Source: Streptomyces paludis (lineage in GTDB: Bacteria; Actinomycetota; Actinomycetes; Streptomycetales; Streptomycetaceae). From it: a stretch of 64,000 bases of DNA. Both the position numbers and the translations under genes were made by a program. The first letter of the stretch is position 1. Each line of letters starts with the position of its first letter. This document shows positions 55,796 to 63,321 of the stretch, piece after piece. The DNA lies in NCBI RefSeq assembly GCF_003344965.1, contig NZ_CP031194.1, positions 1,426,001-1,490,000 on the forward strand. Direction: 5' to 3'. The notes under the pieces were generated by a model. That model was not told the origin of the DNA, searched no databases, and saw only the letters and a program-made list of their open reading frames with translations.

Positions 55796-56203
55796 TCACT
55801 GACCCTGTTCGTCGCGGCGGCGCTGCCACCGCTGCTCGATCCGGTTCATCATCGAGCGACGCTGTCTGGATGGTCGCCGGTCGGCCGTGGCGCCGCCCGA
55901 AGCGCCGCCCGCCGTCTGTTGTTCACCTGGTTTGGGCGCTTTGCGCCAGCCAGTGACCGCCAGGACCGCACAGCCCAGCATGACGAGGAACCCCACCACA
56001 CTGATCCAGATCTGCTGGGCGACCATTCCGGCCATGAGGAGCGCGATACCCACCAGGAAGCCTGCGACTGCCTGGTAGACCCGTCGCCGGGTGTACGTAC
56101 GCAGCCCGCTTCCCTCAAGCACTGTCGCGAACTTGGGATCTTCGGCGTACAGCGCTCGCTCCATTTGCTCGAGCATTCGCTGCTCGTGCTCCGAGAGCGG
56201 CAC
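55796..56203 (-). CDS. DUF3040 membrane protein
   Basis: 135 residues. It starts MPLSEHEQRMLEQMERALYAEDPKFA, the defining DUF3040 motif, followed by two membrane segments (about 42-62 and 66-84) and a basic Arg/Gln tail. GTG 56203 follows AGGAGG. The family is restricted to actinobacteria and regularly lies beside the dcw region; its function is unknown. A candidate promoter lies 53 bp upstream. Confidence 0.92.
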   Translation of the reverse strand: MPLSEHEQRMLEQMERALYAEDPKFATVLEGSGLRTYTRRRVYQAVAGFLVGIALLMAGMVAQQIWISVVGFLVMLGCAVLAVTGWRKAPKPGEQQTAGGASGGATADRRPSRQRRSMMNRIEQRWQRRRDEQGQ

Positions 56204-56255
56204 GGAGTCCTCCTAGTCGTCGGTCGCGGGGGGCGACCGGTATGCGGCTCCTTCA

Positions 56256-56284
56256 AGGATAGGCAGGGAATCGCCCCCGTGAAA
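56256..56284 (-). promoter_or_regulatory. Candidate promoter for the DUF3040 gene
   Basis: On the minus strand TTTCAC (56284-56279) and TATCCT (56261-56256) are separated by 17 bp, 53 bp before the GTG start. Confidence 0.5.
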
Positions 56285-56614
56285 CCCGCCCTCAACGCCA
56301 ATTCGCCATTCCGGGCCGCCATGTCGGCTCGCTTGTTGAGGCGTTGATTCCCCAACCATCGACCCGTCATGCCGGATGGTGTACCCCGATCATACGGCGC
56401 CGGACGCCCCACCGGGGGGCCTGTGGCGCACTCCATGCGCGGCTGCGTCGCTGATCAGCTGCGCGATCGGTACTCCCGGCCCCCGCCGGTGCCCTCCGGA
56501 CGCTCCCCGGGGTGCCTTCACGGGCCCTCCACGGACCCTCCGCAACCGCTCCGGGAGTCCTCCGGGCCCCTCACAGCGCGTCGCGGGGAGGGCCGCCGGG
56601 CATCGGGCCGCGCC
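56285..56614. other. 330-bp gap without a supported gene
   Basis: Between the DUF3040 promoter and the methyltransferase stop codon. The right half (56490-56580) is a loose succession of CCTCCGG- and CCTCCACGG-like elements. I see no start with a ribosome site, no coding periodicity I trust and no clear hairpin. Confidence 0.5.
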
Positions 56615-57400
56615 TCAGGCCCGTTTTTCGCCCAGGACGTGCAGCTGGCCGGCCACGGACTGGAAGGCGGGCAGCTCGGCCGCCGCCGCCTCCAGTTTCA
56701 GCAGGGCGTCCAGGGCGCCCGGCTGGGTGTCGACCAGACCACCGGGGACCAGGTCCGCGAAGACCCGCACGCCGTGCACGGCACCGACCGCGAGACCGGC
56801 CCCGCCGACCAGCTCCGTGAGCTGCTCGGCGGTGAAGCGCCGGGGCACCGGGTCGGCCGCGCCCCAGCGTCCCGCCGGGTCGGTCAGGGCCTGCCGGGCC
56901 TCGTTGAAGTGCCCGGCGAGCGCACGGGCGAGCACGGCTCCGCCCAGGCCGGCGGCAAGCAGGCTGAGCGTCCCGGCGGACCGCAGCGCCGCCACCGCGT
57001 TCCGGATGCCGTCGGCCGGGTCGTCCACGTACTCCAGCACGCCGTGGCAGAGCACGGCGTCGAAGCCGCCGCGCCCGACCACGTCGAAGAGGCCGTGGAT
57101 GTCGCCCTGCACCCCGCGGACACGCTCGGCCACCCCGGCCTCCGCCGCCCGGCGCTCCAGCGCGAAGAGCGCGTTCGGGCTGGGGTCGACGACCGTCACC
57201 CGGTGCCCCAGCCGGGCGACGGGCACCGCGAAGTTGCCGGTGCCCCCTCCGGTGTCCAGCACATCGAGGACTTCCGTCCCCGCCGCCTTGGCCCGGTGGT
57301 CGAGTGCGTCCTTGAGGACCTCCCACACCACGGCGGTACGGAGGGAACCACGGGGGCGGGATGGCGTCTCCCCGCCGAAGACTGCGGAAGGCTCCGACAC
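56615..57400 (-). CDS. Class I SAM-dependent methyltransferase
   Basis: 261 residues. SAM motif I is VLDVLDTGGGTGNFAVPVA at about 44-62, with TVVDPSPNALFALERRA as the acidic post-I strand end and GVQGDIHGLF, FDAVLCHGVLEYV as later motifs. The fold is that of UbiE/SmtA-like enzymes. Substrate unknown; the product is soluble and cytoplasmic. Start GTG 57400 follows AGGAG. A HEPN-domain gene lies 96 bp upstream on the same strand, so the two may be cotranscribed. Confidence 0.9.
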   Translation of the reverse strand: MSEPSAVFGGETPSRPRGSLRTAVVWEVLKDALDHRAKAAGTEVLDVLDTGGGTGNFAVPVARLGHRVTVVDPSPNALFALERRAAEAGVAERVRGVQGDIHGLFDVVGRGGFDAVLCHGVLEYVDDPADGIRNAVAALRSAGTLSLLAAGLGGAVLARALAGHFNEARQALTDPAGRWGAADPVPRRFTAEQLTELVGGAGLAVGAVHGVRVFADLVPGGLVDTQPGALDALLKLEAAAAELPAFQSVAGQLHVLGEKRA

Positions 57401-57496
57401 GGCAGTTGACTCCTAGGGCGGCGCCGCCCCGGACGGCGGGGCGTGGAACAGTGCGGATTCGCCTCCCACCCTATTGCCTGCCGCCGCTCCTCCCCG

Positions 57497-58012
57497 TCAC
57501 CCGGGCGGCCGGGGCCGGGGCGCCGCCGGTATGAGGAGCCGCTCCACCAGACGCAGGAACATCGCCGCGTCCCGCAGCAGGTCGTCCGCGTCCCGTCGGC
57601 CGGCCGCGTCCCGTATCCCCGCCTCGGCGCGGGCCCTGCGGGTGGCACCGGCGGCGAACAGGCCGCTCCACTCGGTCAGCTCGGGCGCGATCTCGGGGAG
57701 CACCTCCCAGGCGCTCCTGATCCGGCGGCGGCGCTGGGGCGTGGTCTCGGGGCGTCCCCGGACCGCGAGCACCGCGGCGGCGGCGCGCAGCGCGGCGAGA
57801 TGGGCGGTGGCGTAGCGCTCGTTCGGAGAGTCCAGCGCGGCGGCCTCGGCGAGACCCGAACGCGCCTGGGCGAGCAGGTCCCTGGCGGCGGGCGGGGCGG
57901 AGGTGAGCCGGGCGACGGGGTGGATGTCGGCGGGCGGTCCGGTCGGAGAGGGCGAGGGCACGGGGCCGTCCGTACGGCGCCGGTGCGCGGCGCCCGTGGA
58001 AGAGCGGGCCAT
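57497..58012 (-). CDS. SAV_6107-family HEPN-domain protein
   Basis: 171 residues from ATG 58012, with AGGAGG 6 nt upstream. After a disordered 35-residue start, residues 40-165 form a helical bundle: RDLLAQARSGLAEAAALDSPNERYATAHLAALRAAAAVLA and RSAWEVLPEIAPELTEWSGLFAAGATRRARAEAG. This matches the SAV_6107-like HEPN family described in actinobacteria. Typical HEPN RNases carry an Rx4-6H motif, which I do not see clearly here, so RNase activity is doubtful. Its upstream region carries a G-rich tract on the coding strand. Confidence 0.85.
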   Translation of the reverse strand: MARSSTGAAHRRRTDGPVPSPSPTGPPADIHPVARLTSAPPAARDLLAQARSGLAEAAALDSPNERYATAHLAALRAAAAVLAVRGRPETTPQRRRRIRSAWEVLPEIAPELTEWSGLFAAGATRRARAEAGIRDAAGRRDADDLLRDAAMFLRLVERLLIPAAPRPRPPG

Positions 58013-58205
58013 GACGAGCCTCCTGTCGTCGTGTGACGGCGCTGTGGCCGTATGTGCCCATCCTGAGGGGCACCACTGACAATCGGCTCCGACCTGCGGT
58101 TTTCCCCGCGCGCGGCCCTGTTCCGCGGCCCCCGCGCACGAAAGCACACGGAAACGCCGGCCCGGTGCGACTCCATCCCCCAGAGCCACGCCGGACCGGC
58201 GCCTT

Positions 58206-58300
58206 CCCCCGTTCCCCCGTTCCCCCGTTCCCGTTGTCCCCCGTTCCACGTTCCCCGTTGTCCCCCGTGTCCCACGTTCCCCCGTGGTCCCGCGTTCCCC
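58206..58300 (-). repeat. CCCCCGTT microsatellite; G-quadruplex-prone on the minus strand
   Basis: Eleven runs of three to five C within 95 bp, at first in a strict 8-bp period (CCCCCGTT three times), then decayed with GTTGT, CACGTT and GTGT spacers. On the minus strand this is a series of G3-G5 runs with short loops, a textbook G-quadruplex pattern, about 195-290 bp upstream of the HEPN start on that gene's coding strand. The remainder of the 58013-58468 gap shows no gene. Confidence 0.8.
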
Positions 58301-58455
58301 TCGCTTCGGGGGTGCCGCGCCGTTCCGCCGCCCCGTGTCGGCGGTGCGGCGCCGCGCCCCCTCCGCGGCCTCCACTCTCCCGTCTCCACGGGTGACGGCC
58401 CATCCGCTCACCTACTCATCCTGGGGTCTGGGTACACCTACTCACCCCGTCCGTT

Positions 58456-58461
58456 TAAAGT
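58456..58461 (+). promoter_or_regulatory. Candidate -10 box for a leaderless oxidoreductase message
   Basis: TAAAGT ends 7 nt before the ATG at 58469, and there is no ribosome site, so transcription may start at the ATG. The -35 region (TACACC, about 17 bp upstream) is weak. Confidence 0.4.
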
Positions 58462-58468
58462 CCCTGGC

Positions 58469-59989
58469 ATGGCACGGATTGTGGTGATCGGCGCCGGCAT
58501 GGGCGCCATGGCGGCGGCTGCCCGGCTGGCGGTGGCGGGGCACCGGGTGACGGTGTGCGAGCGCGCGGAGACCTACGGCGGGGCGGTCGGCCGCTTCGAG
58601 CGCGACGGTTTCGTCTTCGACACCGGGCCGACGCTGCTGCGGCTCCCCGCCGTTCAGCGCGATCTCTTCGTCAAGACCGGCAAGGAGTCCCTGGAGCAGA
58701 GCGTGCGGCTCGACCAGGTGGACCCGGCGAGCCGCCATGTCTTCGCCGACGGTACGGACGTACGGCTGCCGAACAGCTCCCGCGCGGGCGTGGTCGCCGT
58801 CCTGGACACGGCGCTCGGCGCGGGCGCGGGCGTCCGCTGGGGCGAGTTCCTCGGGCGGGGCAGGGACGCCTGGGACCGGTCCCGCAGACCGCTGCTCGAA
58901 GAGCCGCTGTGGCCCGACTGGCCGGTGCTGGGCCGCGATCCCTACCCGGCGCTCCGGCAGCGCCGGCTGCTGCGGGGTGCCCGGCAGGCCACCACGCTCG
59001 CGGAGATCGGCGCCTGGGAGCTGGCCGACCCCCGGCTGGCCGCCCTGCTCGACGGCTGCGCCCTGTCGTACGGTCTCGACCCGCGCACCGCGCCCGCGAG
59101 CGCCGCGCTGCTCCCGTACCTGGAGCAGACCTTCGGCAGCTGGTATGTGCGCGGCGGGATGCGGGAGTTGGCGCGCGCGGTGTACGAACGGTGCCTGGCG
59201 CGGCGGGTGGAGTTCCGCTTCGGCGCCGAGGTGGTGCGGATCGTGGAGAAGGACGGCGCCGCCACCGGGGTGGAGCTGGCGGACGGTACGGCCGTGCCCG
59301 CCGACCGGGTCGTGGCGGGTGTCGCGCCCGGCGGGCTCGTCGCGGCGGCGCTGGACGGGGAGGGCGACGTACCCCCGCGGGCGGCGGACGGGAGCGTGGT
59401 GCCCGGCCGGTTCACGGTGCTGCTGGCGCTGCGCGGCGCGCGCGACGCGGACGCGGCGCACCGTACGGTGCTGCACTCCCCCGACGGCCCCGCCGAGGCG
59501 GCCGAGGTCTTCGCCGGGCGGACGGCCGCGCGCCCCACGGTCACGGTGGTACGCCCCGACGATCCGGCGACCCGGCCCGACGAAGGCCACGAGGCGGTCA
59601 CCCTCACCGCGACGGTCGCCCCGCACGGCACGCACGGCCGGTCGGTCGACTGGTCGGCCGCCGGTGCGCGCGAGCGGTATGCCGACGCGCTGGTGGCGGC
59701 GGCCGGCGCGGTCGTGCCCGGACTGGCGGAACGGCTGCTCTGGCGCGAGATCCGCACCCCCGCCGACACGGCGGCCGAGACCGGTGCCCCCGGCGGCTCG
59801 GTGCCGCCGCCCGCGCTGGCCGGGACGGCGGGCCGACTGCTGTATCCGGCGAACGCCACCCGGCTGGCCGGGCTGTACCGGGCGGGCGGCTGGGCGCACC
59901 CCGGCGGCGGGCTCGCCCATGCCGGCATGTCGGGCGCGCTGGTGGCCGGGCTGATCGTGGAGGGGGCGGACTTCCGCGGCTCGCAGTGA
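58469..59989 (+). CDS. Phytoene-desaturase-like FAD-dependent oxidoreductase
   Basis: 506 residues. The N-terminal dinucleotide fold is RIVVIGAGMGAMAAAARLAVAGHRVTVCER, followed by GGAVGRFERDGFVFDTGPTLLRLP, both typical of CrtI/amine-oxidase-like enzymes. The C-terminal GLYRAGGWAHPGGGLAHAGMSGALVAGLI is the matching FAD-binding end. There are no carotenoid genes nearby, so the substrate is open. The gene is probably leaderless and runs convergent with the membrane protein gene at 60058. Confidence 0.9.
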   Translation: MARIVVIGAGMGAMAAAARLAVAGHRVTVCERAETYGGAVGRFERDGFVFDTGPTLLRLPAVQRDLFVKTGKESLEQSVRLDQVDPASRHVFADGTDVRLPNSSRAGVVAVLDTALGAGAGVRWGEFLGRGRDAWDRSRRPLLEEPLWPDWPVLGRDPYPALRQRRLLRGARQATTLAEIGAWELADPRLAALLDGCALSYGLDPRTAPASAALLPYLEQTFGSWYVRGGMRELARAVYERCLARRVEFRFGAEVVRIVEKDGAATGVELADGTAVPADRVVAGVAPGGLVAAALDGEGDVPPRAADGSVVPGRFTVLLALRGARDADAAHRTVLHSPDGPAEAAEVFAGRTAARPTVTVVRPDDPATRPDEGHEAVTLTATVAPHGTHGRSVDWSAAGARERYADALVAAAGAVVPGLAERLLWREIRTPADTAAETGAPGGSVPPPALAGTAGRLLYPANATRLAGLYRAGGWAHPGGGLAHAGMSGALVAGLIVEGADFRGSQ

Positions 59990-60024
59990 GCCAGGAGCCG
60001 CACGCTGCGAGCAGCAAGCTGTGA

Positions 60025-60052
60025 GCCGGCGGTGCGTCAACGCCCCGCCGGC
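60025..60052. terminator. Hairpin between convergent genes
   Basis: GCCGGCGG (60025-60032) pairs with CCGCCGGC (60045-60052), extended inside by GCG/CGC. Confidence 0.6.
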
Positions 60053-60057
60053 CGCGG

Positions 60058-61056
60058 TCAGTAGCGGTACTGCTGGTCGTTGTAGTGCGGCTGGGTCCCG
60101 GAGTCGGTGCCGTACCCCTGCTGGTACGGCGGCTCCCCCGGCACCGGCGGGAACGGCTGGTCCCCGTCGTTCTCGCGCTGCTGCGGCATCCAGACCCCGC
60201 CGGGCGGTGTGTCGCCCGCGTACTGCTGGCCGGTGTAGGGGTCGGTGTACTGCTGCTGATTGCCGAAGCCGTCATAGGAGGTGTACGACCCGGCGTCGCC
60301 GGGCGGGGAGGCGTGGGACGAGCCGATGTACGGGTCGGAGTACGCGGCGTACTGCTGCCCGCTCGCCCCGACGTCGCCGCCGGTCCCGCCGCCGATGCCC
60401 GTCCCGTAGTCGTACTGCTGCGCGTAGCCGTCCTGGCCCTGGTAGCCGTAGCCGCCGCCGTACGAGGACGAGGTGTCCTGCGCGCGGACGGCGAAGACGT
60501 CCTGGTCGGACTGGTCCGGCTGACCCGACTGGTCGGACAGGCCCGTCCGGTAGGCGTCGAAGTCGGCCGTCCAGTCGTTCACCCGCTGCCCGTCCGCGTC
60601 CTGGCCGCCCGCGCCCTGGGCCGCGGCCCCGGTCTTGTCGTCGTACATGCCGTACTGCGCGGTCTCGTCGGGCAGCGGCTCCGTCGCGTACACGAACGCG
60701 GGATCGGCGGCCGGGGCCACCGGTTCGTACTCCAAGTCCGAGACTTCGAGGGCCGGTTCGCGGTCGGCGGCCTTGCGGCGGCGGCTGCTGCCGGCGCTCG
60801 GCCTGCCGCCGATCGACCAGCCGGTCGCGAAGCCGCTGCGGAAGGAGAGCGTCACATATGTCTGGCCGACCGCGAAGCCGGCCGTGCCGATCCCGATCAC
60901 GATGACATTCGGGATCAGGACGCCGAGCACCACCACCATGAATCCGCCGAAGGCGAGCACCCGCCAGCGCAGCCGCGCCTTGTACTGGAGCAGTACCTCG
61001 CCCAGCAGCCACAGTGCCACGATGCCGAATGCGATGTAGAGGACCGTCCAGCCCAT
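60058..61056 (-). CDS. Membrane protein with a long disordered Tyr/Gln/Gly-rich tail
   Basis: 332 residues. Two membrane segments (about 4-24 and 34-62) open the protein; the remainder (from 75) is low-complexity, acidic at first and then rich in Tyr, Gln and Gly (GYGYQGQDGYAQQYDYG, YTDPYTGQQYAGD, ending QQYRY). The hydrophobic part, GWTVLYIAFGIVALWLLGEVLLQYKARLRWR, is the conserved piece. I know of no function. Such a tail could bind partners or phase-separate at the membrane. Start ATG 61056 with GGAGAGGGG upstream. A hairpin separates it from metF. Confidence 0.8.
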   Translation of the reverse strand: MGWTVLYIAFGIVALWLLGEVLLQYKARLRWRVLAFGGFMVVVLGVLIPNVIVIGIGTAGFAVGQTYVTLSFRSGFATGWSIGGRPSAGSSRRRKAADREPALEVSDLEYEPVAPAADPAFVYATEPLPDETAQYGMYDDKTGAAAQGAGGQDADGQRVNDWTADFDAYRTGLSDQSGQPDQSDQDVFAVRAQDTSSSYGGGYGYQGQDGYAQQYDYGTGIGGGTGGDVGASGQQYAAYSDPYIGSSHASPPGDAGSYTSYDGFGNQQQYTDPYTGQQYAGDTPPGGVWMPQQRENDGDQPFPPVPGEPPYQQGYGTDSGTQPHYNDQQYRY

Positions 61057-61072
61057 GCCCGCCCCTCTCCTG

Positions 61073-61107
61073 CGGCCGCCGCCCCGGAACGAGGGCGGGT
61101 ACGGCCG
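61073..61107 (-). terminator. Hairpin after metF
   Basis: CGGCCG-CCGCCC (61073-61084) pairs with GGGCGG and CGGCCG (61093-61107) with a 3-nt offset. It begins right after the metF stop codon. Confidence 0.45.
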
Positions 61108-61108
61108 G

Positions 61109-62026
61109 TCACGACTGCGCGTGCAGTCCGAGATTCTCGTAGATTTCGAGCGTCGCAGTGGAGTTGTTGAGCGTGATGAAGTGCAAGCCGGGGACACCCT
61201 CGGAGAGCAGCTCGGCGCAGAACTCCGTCGCGAACTCGATGCCAATGGAGCGTACAGCGGCCGGATCCTCCCGCACCGCGAGGATCCGCTCCTTCAGCCG
61301 GGGCGGGACGACAGCGGTGGAGAGCTGTGGCAGCCGTTCCAGCATCTTGACGCTCGTGACGGGCATGATCTCGGGAATGATCGGTGTCGCGCAACCGGCG
61401 GCGGCGACGCGGTCGCGCAGCCGCAGATATCCCTCGGGGTCGAAGAACATCTGCGTGATGGCGTAATCGGCACCGGCCCGGCATTTGTCGACGAAGTGCC
61501 GGATGTCCGTGTCCCAGTCCGGCGAGCGCGGATGCATCTCGGGAAAGGCGGCCACCCCGACGCAGAAGTCGCCGGACTCCTTGATGAGCCGGACCAGTTC
61601 GGCCGCGTAGCGCACGCCCTTGGGGTGCTTGATCCACTCGCCCATGGGGTCTCCGGGCGGATCGCCGCGGACGGCCAGGATGTTGCGGATCCCGGCGTCG
61701 GCGTACTGGCCGACCATGTTGCGCAGCTCGGCGACGGACTGGCCGACCGCCGTCAGATGGGCGACCGGGGTGAGGGTGGTGTCGGCGGCGATGCGCTCGG
61801 TGGCCCTGACCGTGCCCTCGCGGGTGGAGCCGCCCGCGCCGTACGTCACCGAGACGAAGCTCGGGGCGACGGCTTCGACCCGGCGCAGCGCGTTCCAGAG
61901 GTTGCGCTCCCCCTTTTCGGTTTTGGGAGCCCAGAACTCGAACGAGAAGGACGTTTTTCCGGATGCGAGCAGTTCACGCACGGTAGGTGCGTGGTCGGAT
62001 CTGGTCGAAGCGGTGCCGAGGGCCAT
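61109..62026 (-). CDS. metF: 5,10-methylenetetrahydrofolate reductase
   Basis: 305 residues, a single TIM barrel. Landmarks: [17 protein letters not shown] near 27-43 (catalytic Glu), [39 protein letters not shown] and [11 protein letters not shown]. It supplies 5-methyl-THF for methionine synthesis, reducing the folate with FAD and a nicotinamide cofactor. A TAACCT box ends 6 nt before ATG 62026, so a leaderless message is likely. thiE lies upstream on the same strand, 109 bp away. Confidence 0.96.
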   Translation of the reverse strand: MALGTASTRSDHAPTVRELLASGKTSFSFEFWAPKTEKGERNLWNALRRVEAVAPSFVSVTYGAGGSTREGTVRATERIAADTTLTPVAHLTAVGQSVAELRNMVGQYADAGIRNILAVRGDPPGDPMGEWIKHPKGVRYAAELVRLIKESGDFCVGVAAFPEMHPRSPDWDTDIRHFVDKCRAGADYAITQMFFDPEGYLRLRDRVAAAGCATPIIPEIMPVTSVKMLERLPQLSTAVVPPRLKERILAVREDPAAVRSIGIEFATEFCAELLSEGVPGLHFITLNNSTATLEIYENLGLHAQS

Positions 62027-62135
62027 ACGGGCAGGTTAGCGAGGGGGTGCGGCTCAACCCAACCGAACAGGGAACATTCGCCGGTATTGCCGGTTAACTG
62101 GCCGGCTTCACCGTCCACATTCCGATACGGGGACG

Positions 62136-62789
62136 TCACTCCGCGCGTTCGCGCACCCGCTTCGCCAGGGCGGCGGCGGCCTCGGCCGGGTCGTCCGCCT
62201 CGGTGATCGCCCGTACGACGACGATCCGGCGGGCCCCCGCGTCGAGCACCTCGTCGAGGTTGCCGGCGTCGATCCCGCCGATCGCGAACCACGGGCGCGC
62301 GGGGGCCAGCGCCGCCGCGTACCGGACCAGACCGAGGCCGGGCGCAGGGCGGCCCGGCTTGGTCGGGGTGGGCCAGCAGGGGCCCGTACAGAAGTAGTCC
62401 ACGCCGGGCTGGGTGGCGGCGGCGTCCACCTCGGCCTCGGCGTGGGTGGAGCGGCCGATCAGCGCCGCCGGGCCGAGGATGGCGCGGGCCGCGGGCACGG
62501 GCAGGTCGCCCTGGCCCAGATGCAGCACGTCGGAGCCGATGGCGTGCGCGACATCGGCGCGGTCGTTCACCGCGAGCAGCCGGCCGTGGCGCCGGCAGGC
62601 GTCGGCGAAGACCCGGAGGTGGTCCAGCTCCTCGGCCGCCTCCAGGCCCTTCTGGCGCAGCTGCACGATGTCCACCCCGGCCGCGAGGACGGCGTCGAGG
62701 AACTCGGGCAGATCGCCCTGGCGCCCGCGGGCGTCCGTGCAGAGGTAGAGCCGGGCATCGGCCAGCGGCGACGGATCGGCCGTGGGCAT
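62136..62789 (-). CDS. thiE: Thiamine-phosphate synthase
   Basis: 217 residues from ATG 62789. TIM-barrel landmarks: [27 protein letters not shown] (pyrophosphate/pyrimidine binding), [59 protein letters not shown] and [20 protein letters not shown]. It joins HMP-PP and HET-P to thiamine phosphate. No TPP riboswitch is visible in its 87-bp upstream gap; a 15-bp hairpin lies there instead. Confidence 0.95.
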   Translation of the reverse strand: MPTADPSPLADARLYLCTDARGRQGDLPEFLDAVLAAGVDIVQLRQKGLEAAEELDHLRVFADACRRHGRLLAVNDRADVAHAIGSDVLHLGQGDLPVPAARAILGPAALIGRSTHAEAEVDAAATQPGVDYFCTGPCWPTPTKPGRPAPGLGLVRYAAALAPARPWFAIGGIDAGNLDEVLDAGARRIVVVRAITEADDPAEAAAALAKRVRERAE

Positions 62790-62820
62790 GGGAAGTCCCC
62801 CCGTTGGGTTCGGTCTGGTC

Positions 62821-62866
62821 GGGCGTGGCGGCGTCACCCCCGTAAGGGAGCGACGCCGCCACGCCC
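62821..62866 (-). terminator. 15-bp perfect hairpin between the Rv2175c-like gene and thiE
   Basis: 62821-62835 pairs exactly with 62852-62866; the 16-nt loop can fold further. It follows the Rv2175c-like stop by 10 nt and ends 31 nt before thiE on the same strand, so it acts as a terminator or, with read-through, as an attenuator of thiE. Confidence 0.75.
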
Positions 62867-62876
62867 CACGAAGGCG

Positions 62877-63242
62877 CTAGACAGCGAGCGCCTGGGCCCG
62901 GCGCTTCACCTCCGTGCCGCGGTTCTCACTGAGCGCCTGCGCGGGCGTGCCCGGCAGGCTGGGGTCGGGAGTGAAGAGCCACTCAAGCATCTCTTCGTCG
63001 GTGAAGCCGTCGTCCCTCAGGAGCGTCAGGGTGCCGCTGAGGCCCTTGACCACCTTGTTGCCGTCGATAAAGGCGGCGGGCACCTGAAGCGCCCGGTTCT
63101 CCCCCCGGCGCACGGCGATCAGCTGGCCTTCCTTCACCAGCTGCCGCACGCGCGTCACCTCGATATCGAACATTTCGGCGATATCGGGCAGGTGGAGCCA
63201 GGCGGGGACGAGAGCATCGATCTTTGCGTCAATCTCGGTCAC
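62877..63242 (-). CDS. Rv2175c-family DNA-binding protein
   Basis: 121 residues. The N-terminal winged helix-turn-helix reads WLHLPDIAEMFDIEVTRVRQLVKEGQLIAVRRGENRALQVP (about 15-55); the C-terminal part GLSGTLTLLRDDGFTDEEMLEWLFTPDPSLPGTP is the Rv2175c C-terminal domain. In Mycobacterium the homologue binds DNA and is a substrate of the Ser/Thr kinase PknL. Start GTG 63242. Targets unknown. Confidence 0.92.
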   Translation of the reverse strand: MTEIDAKIDALVPAWLHLPDIAEMFDIEVTRVRQLVKEGQLIAVRRGENRALQVPAAFIDGNKVVKGLSGTLTLLRDDGFTDEEMLEWLFTPDPSLPGTPAQALSENRGTEVKRRAQALAV

Positions 63243-63321
63243 AGGACAAGCGTGCCATCCCGGACTGACAGCCGGTAGCCAAGGCCCCCTGAACGAGCGC
63301 GGACCGTGCCGTCACCGCCCG

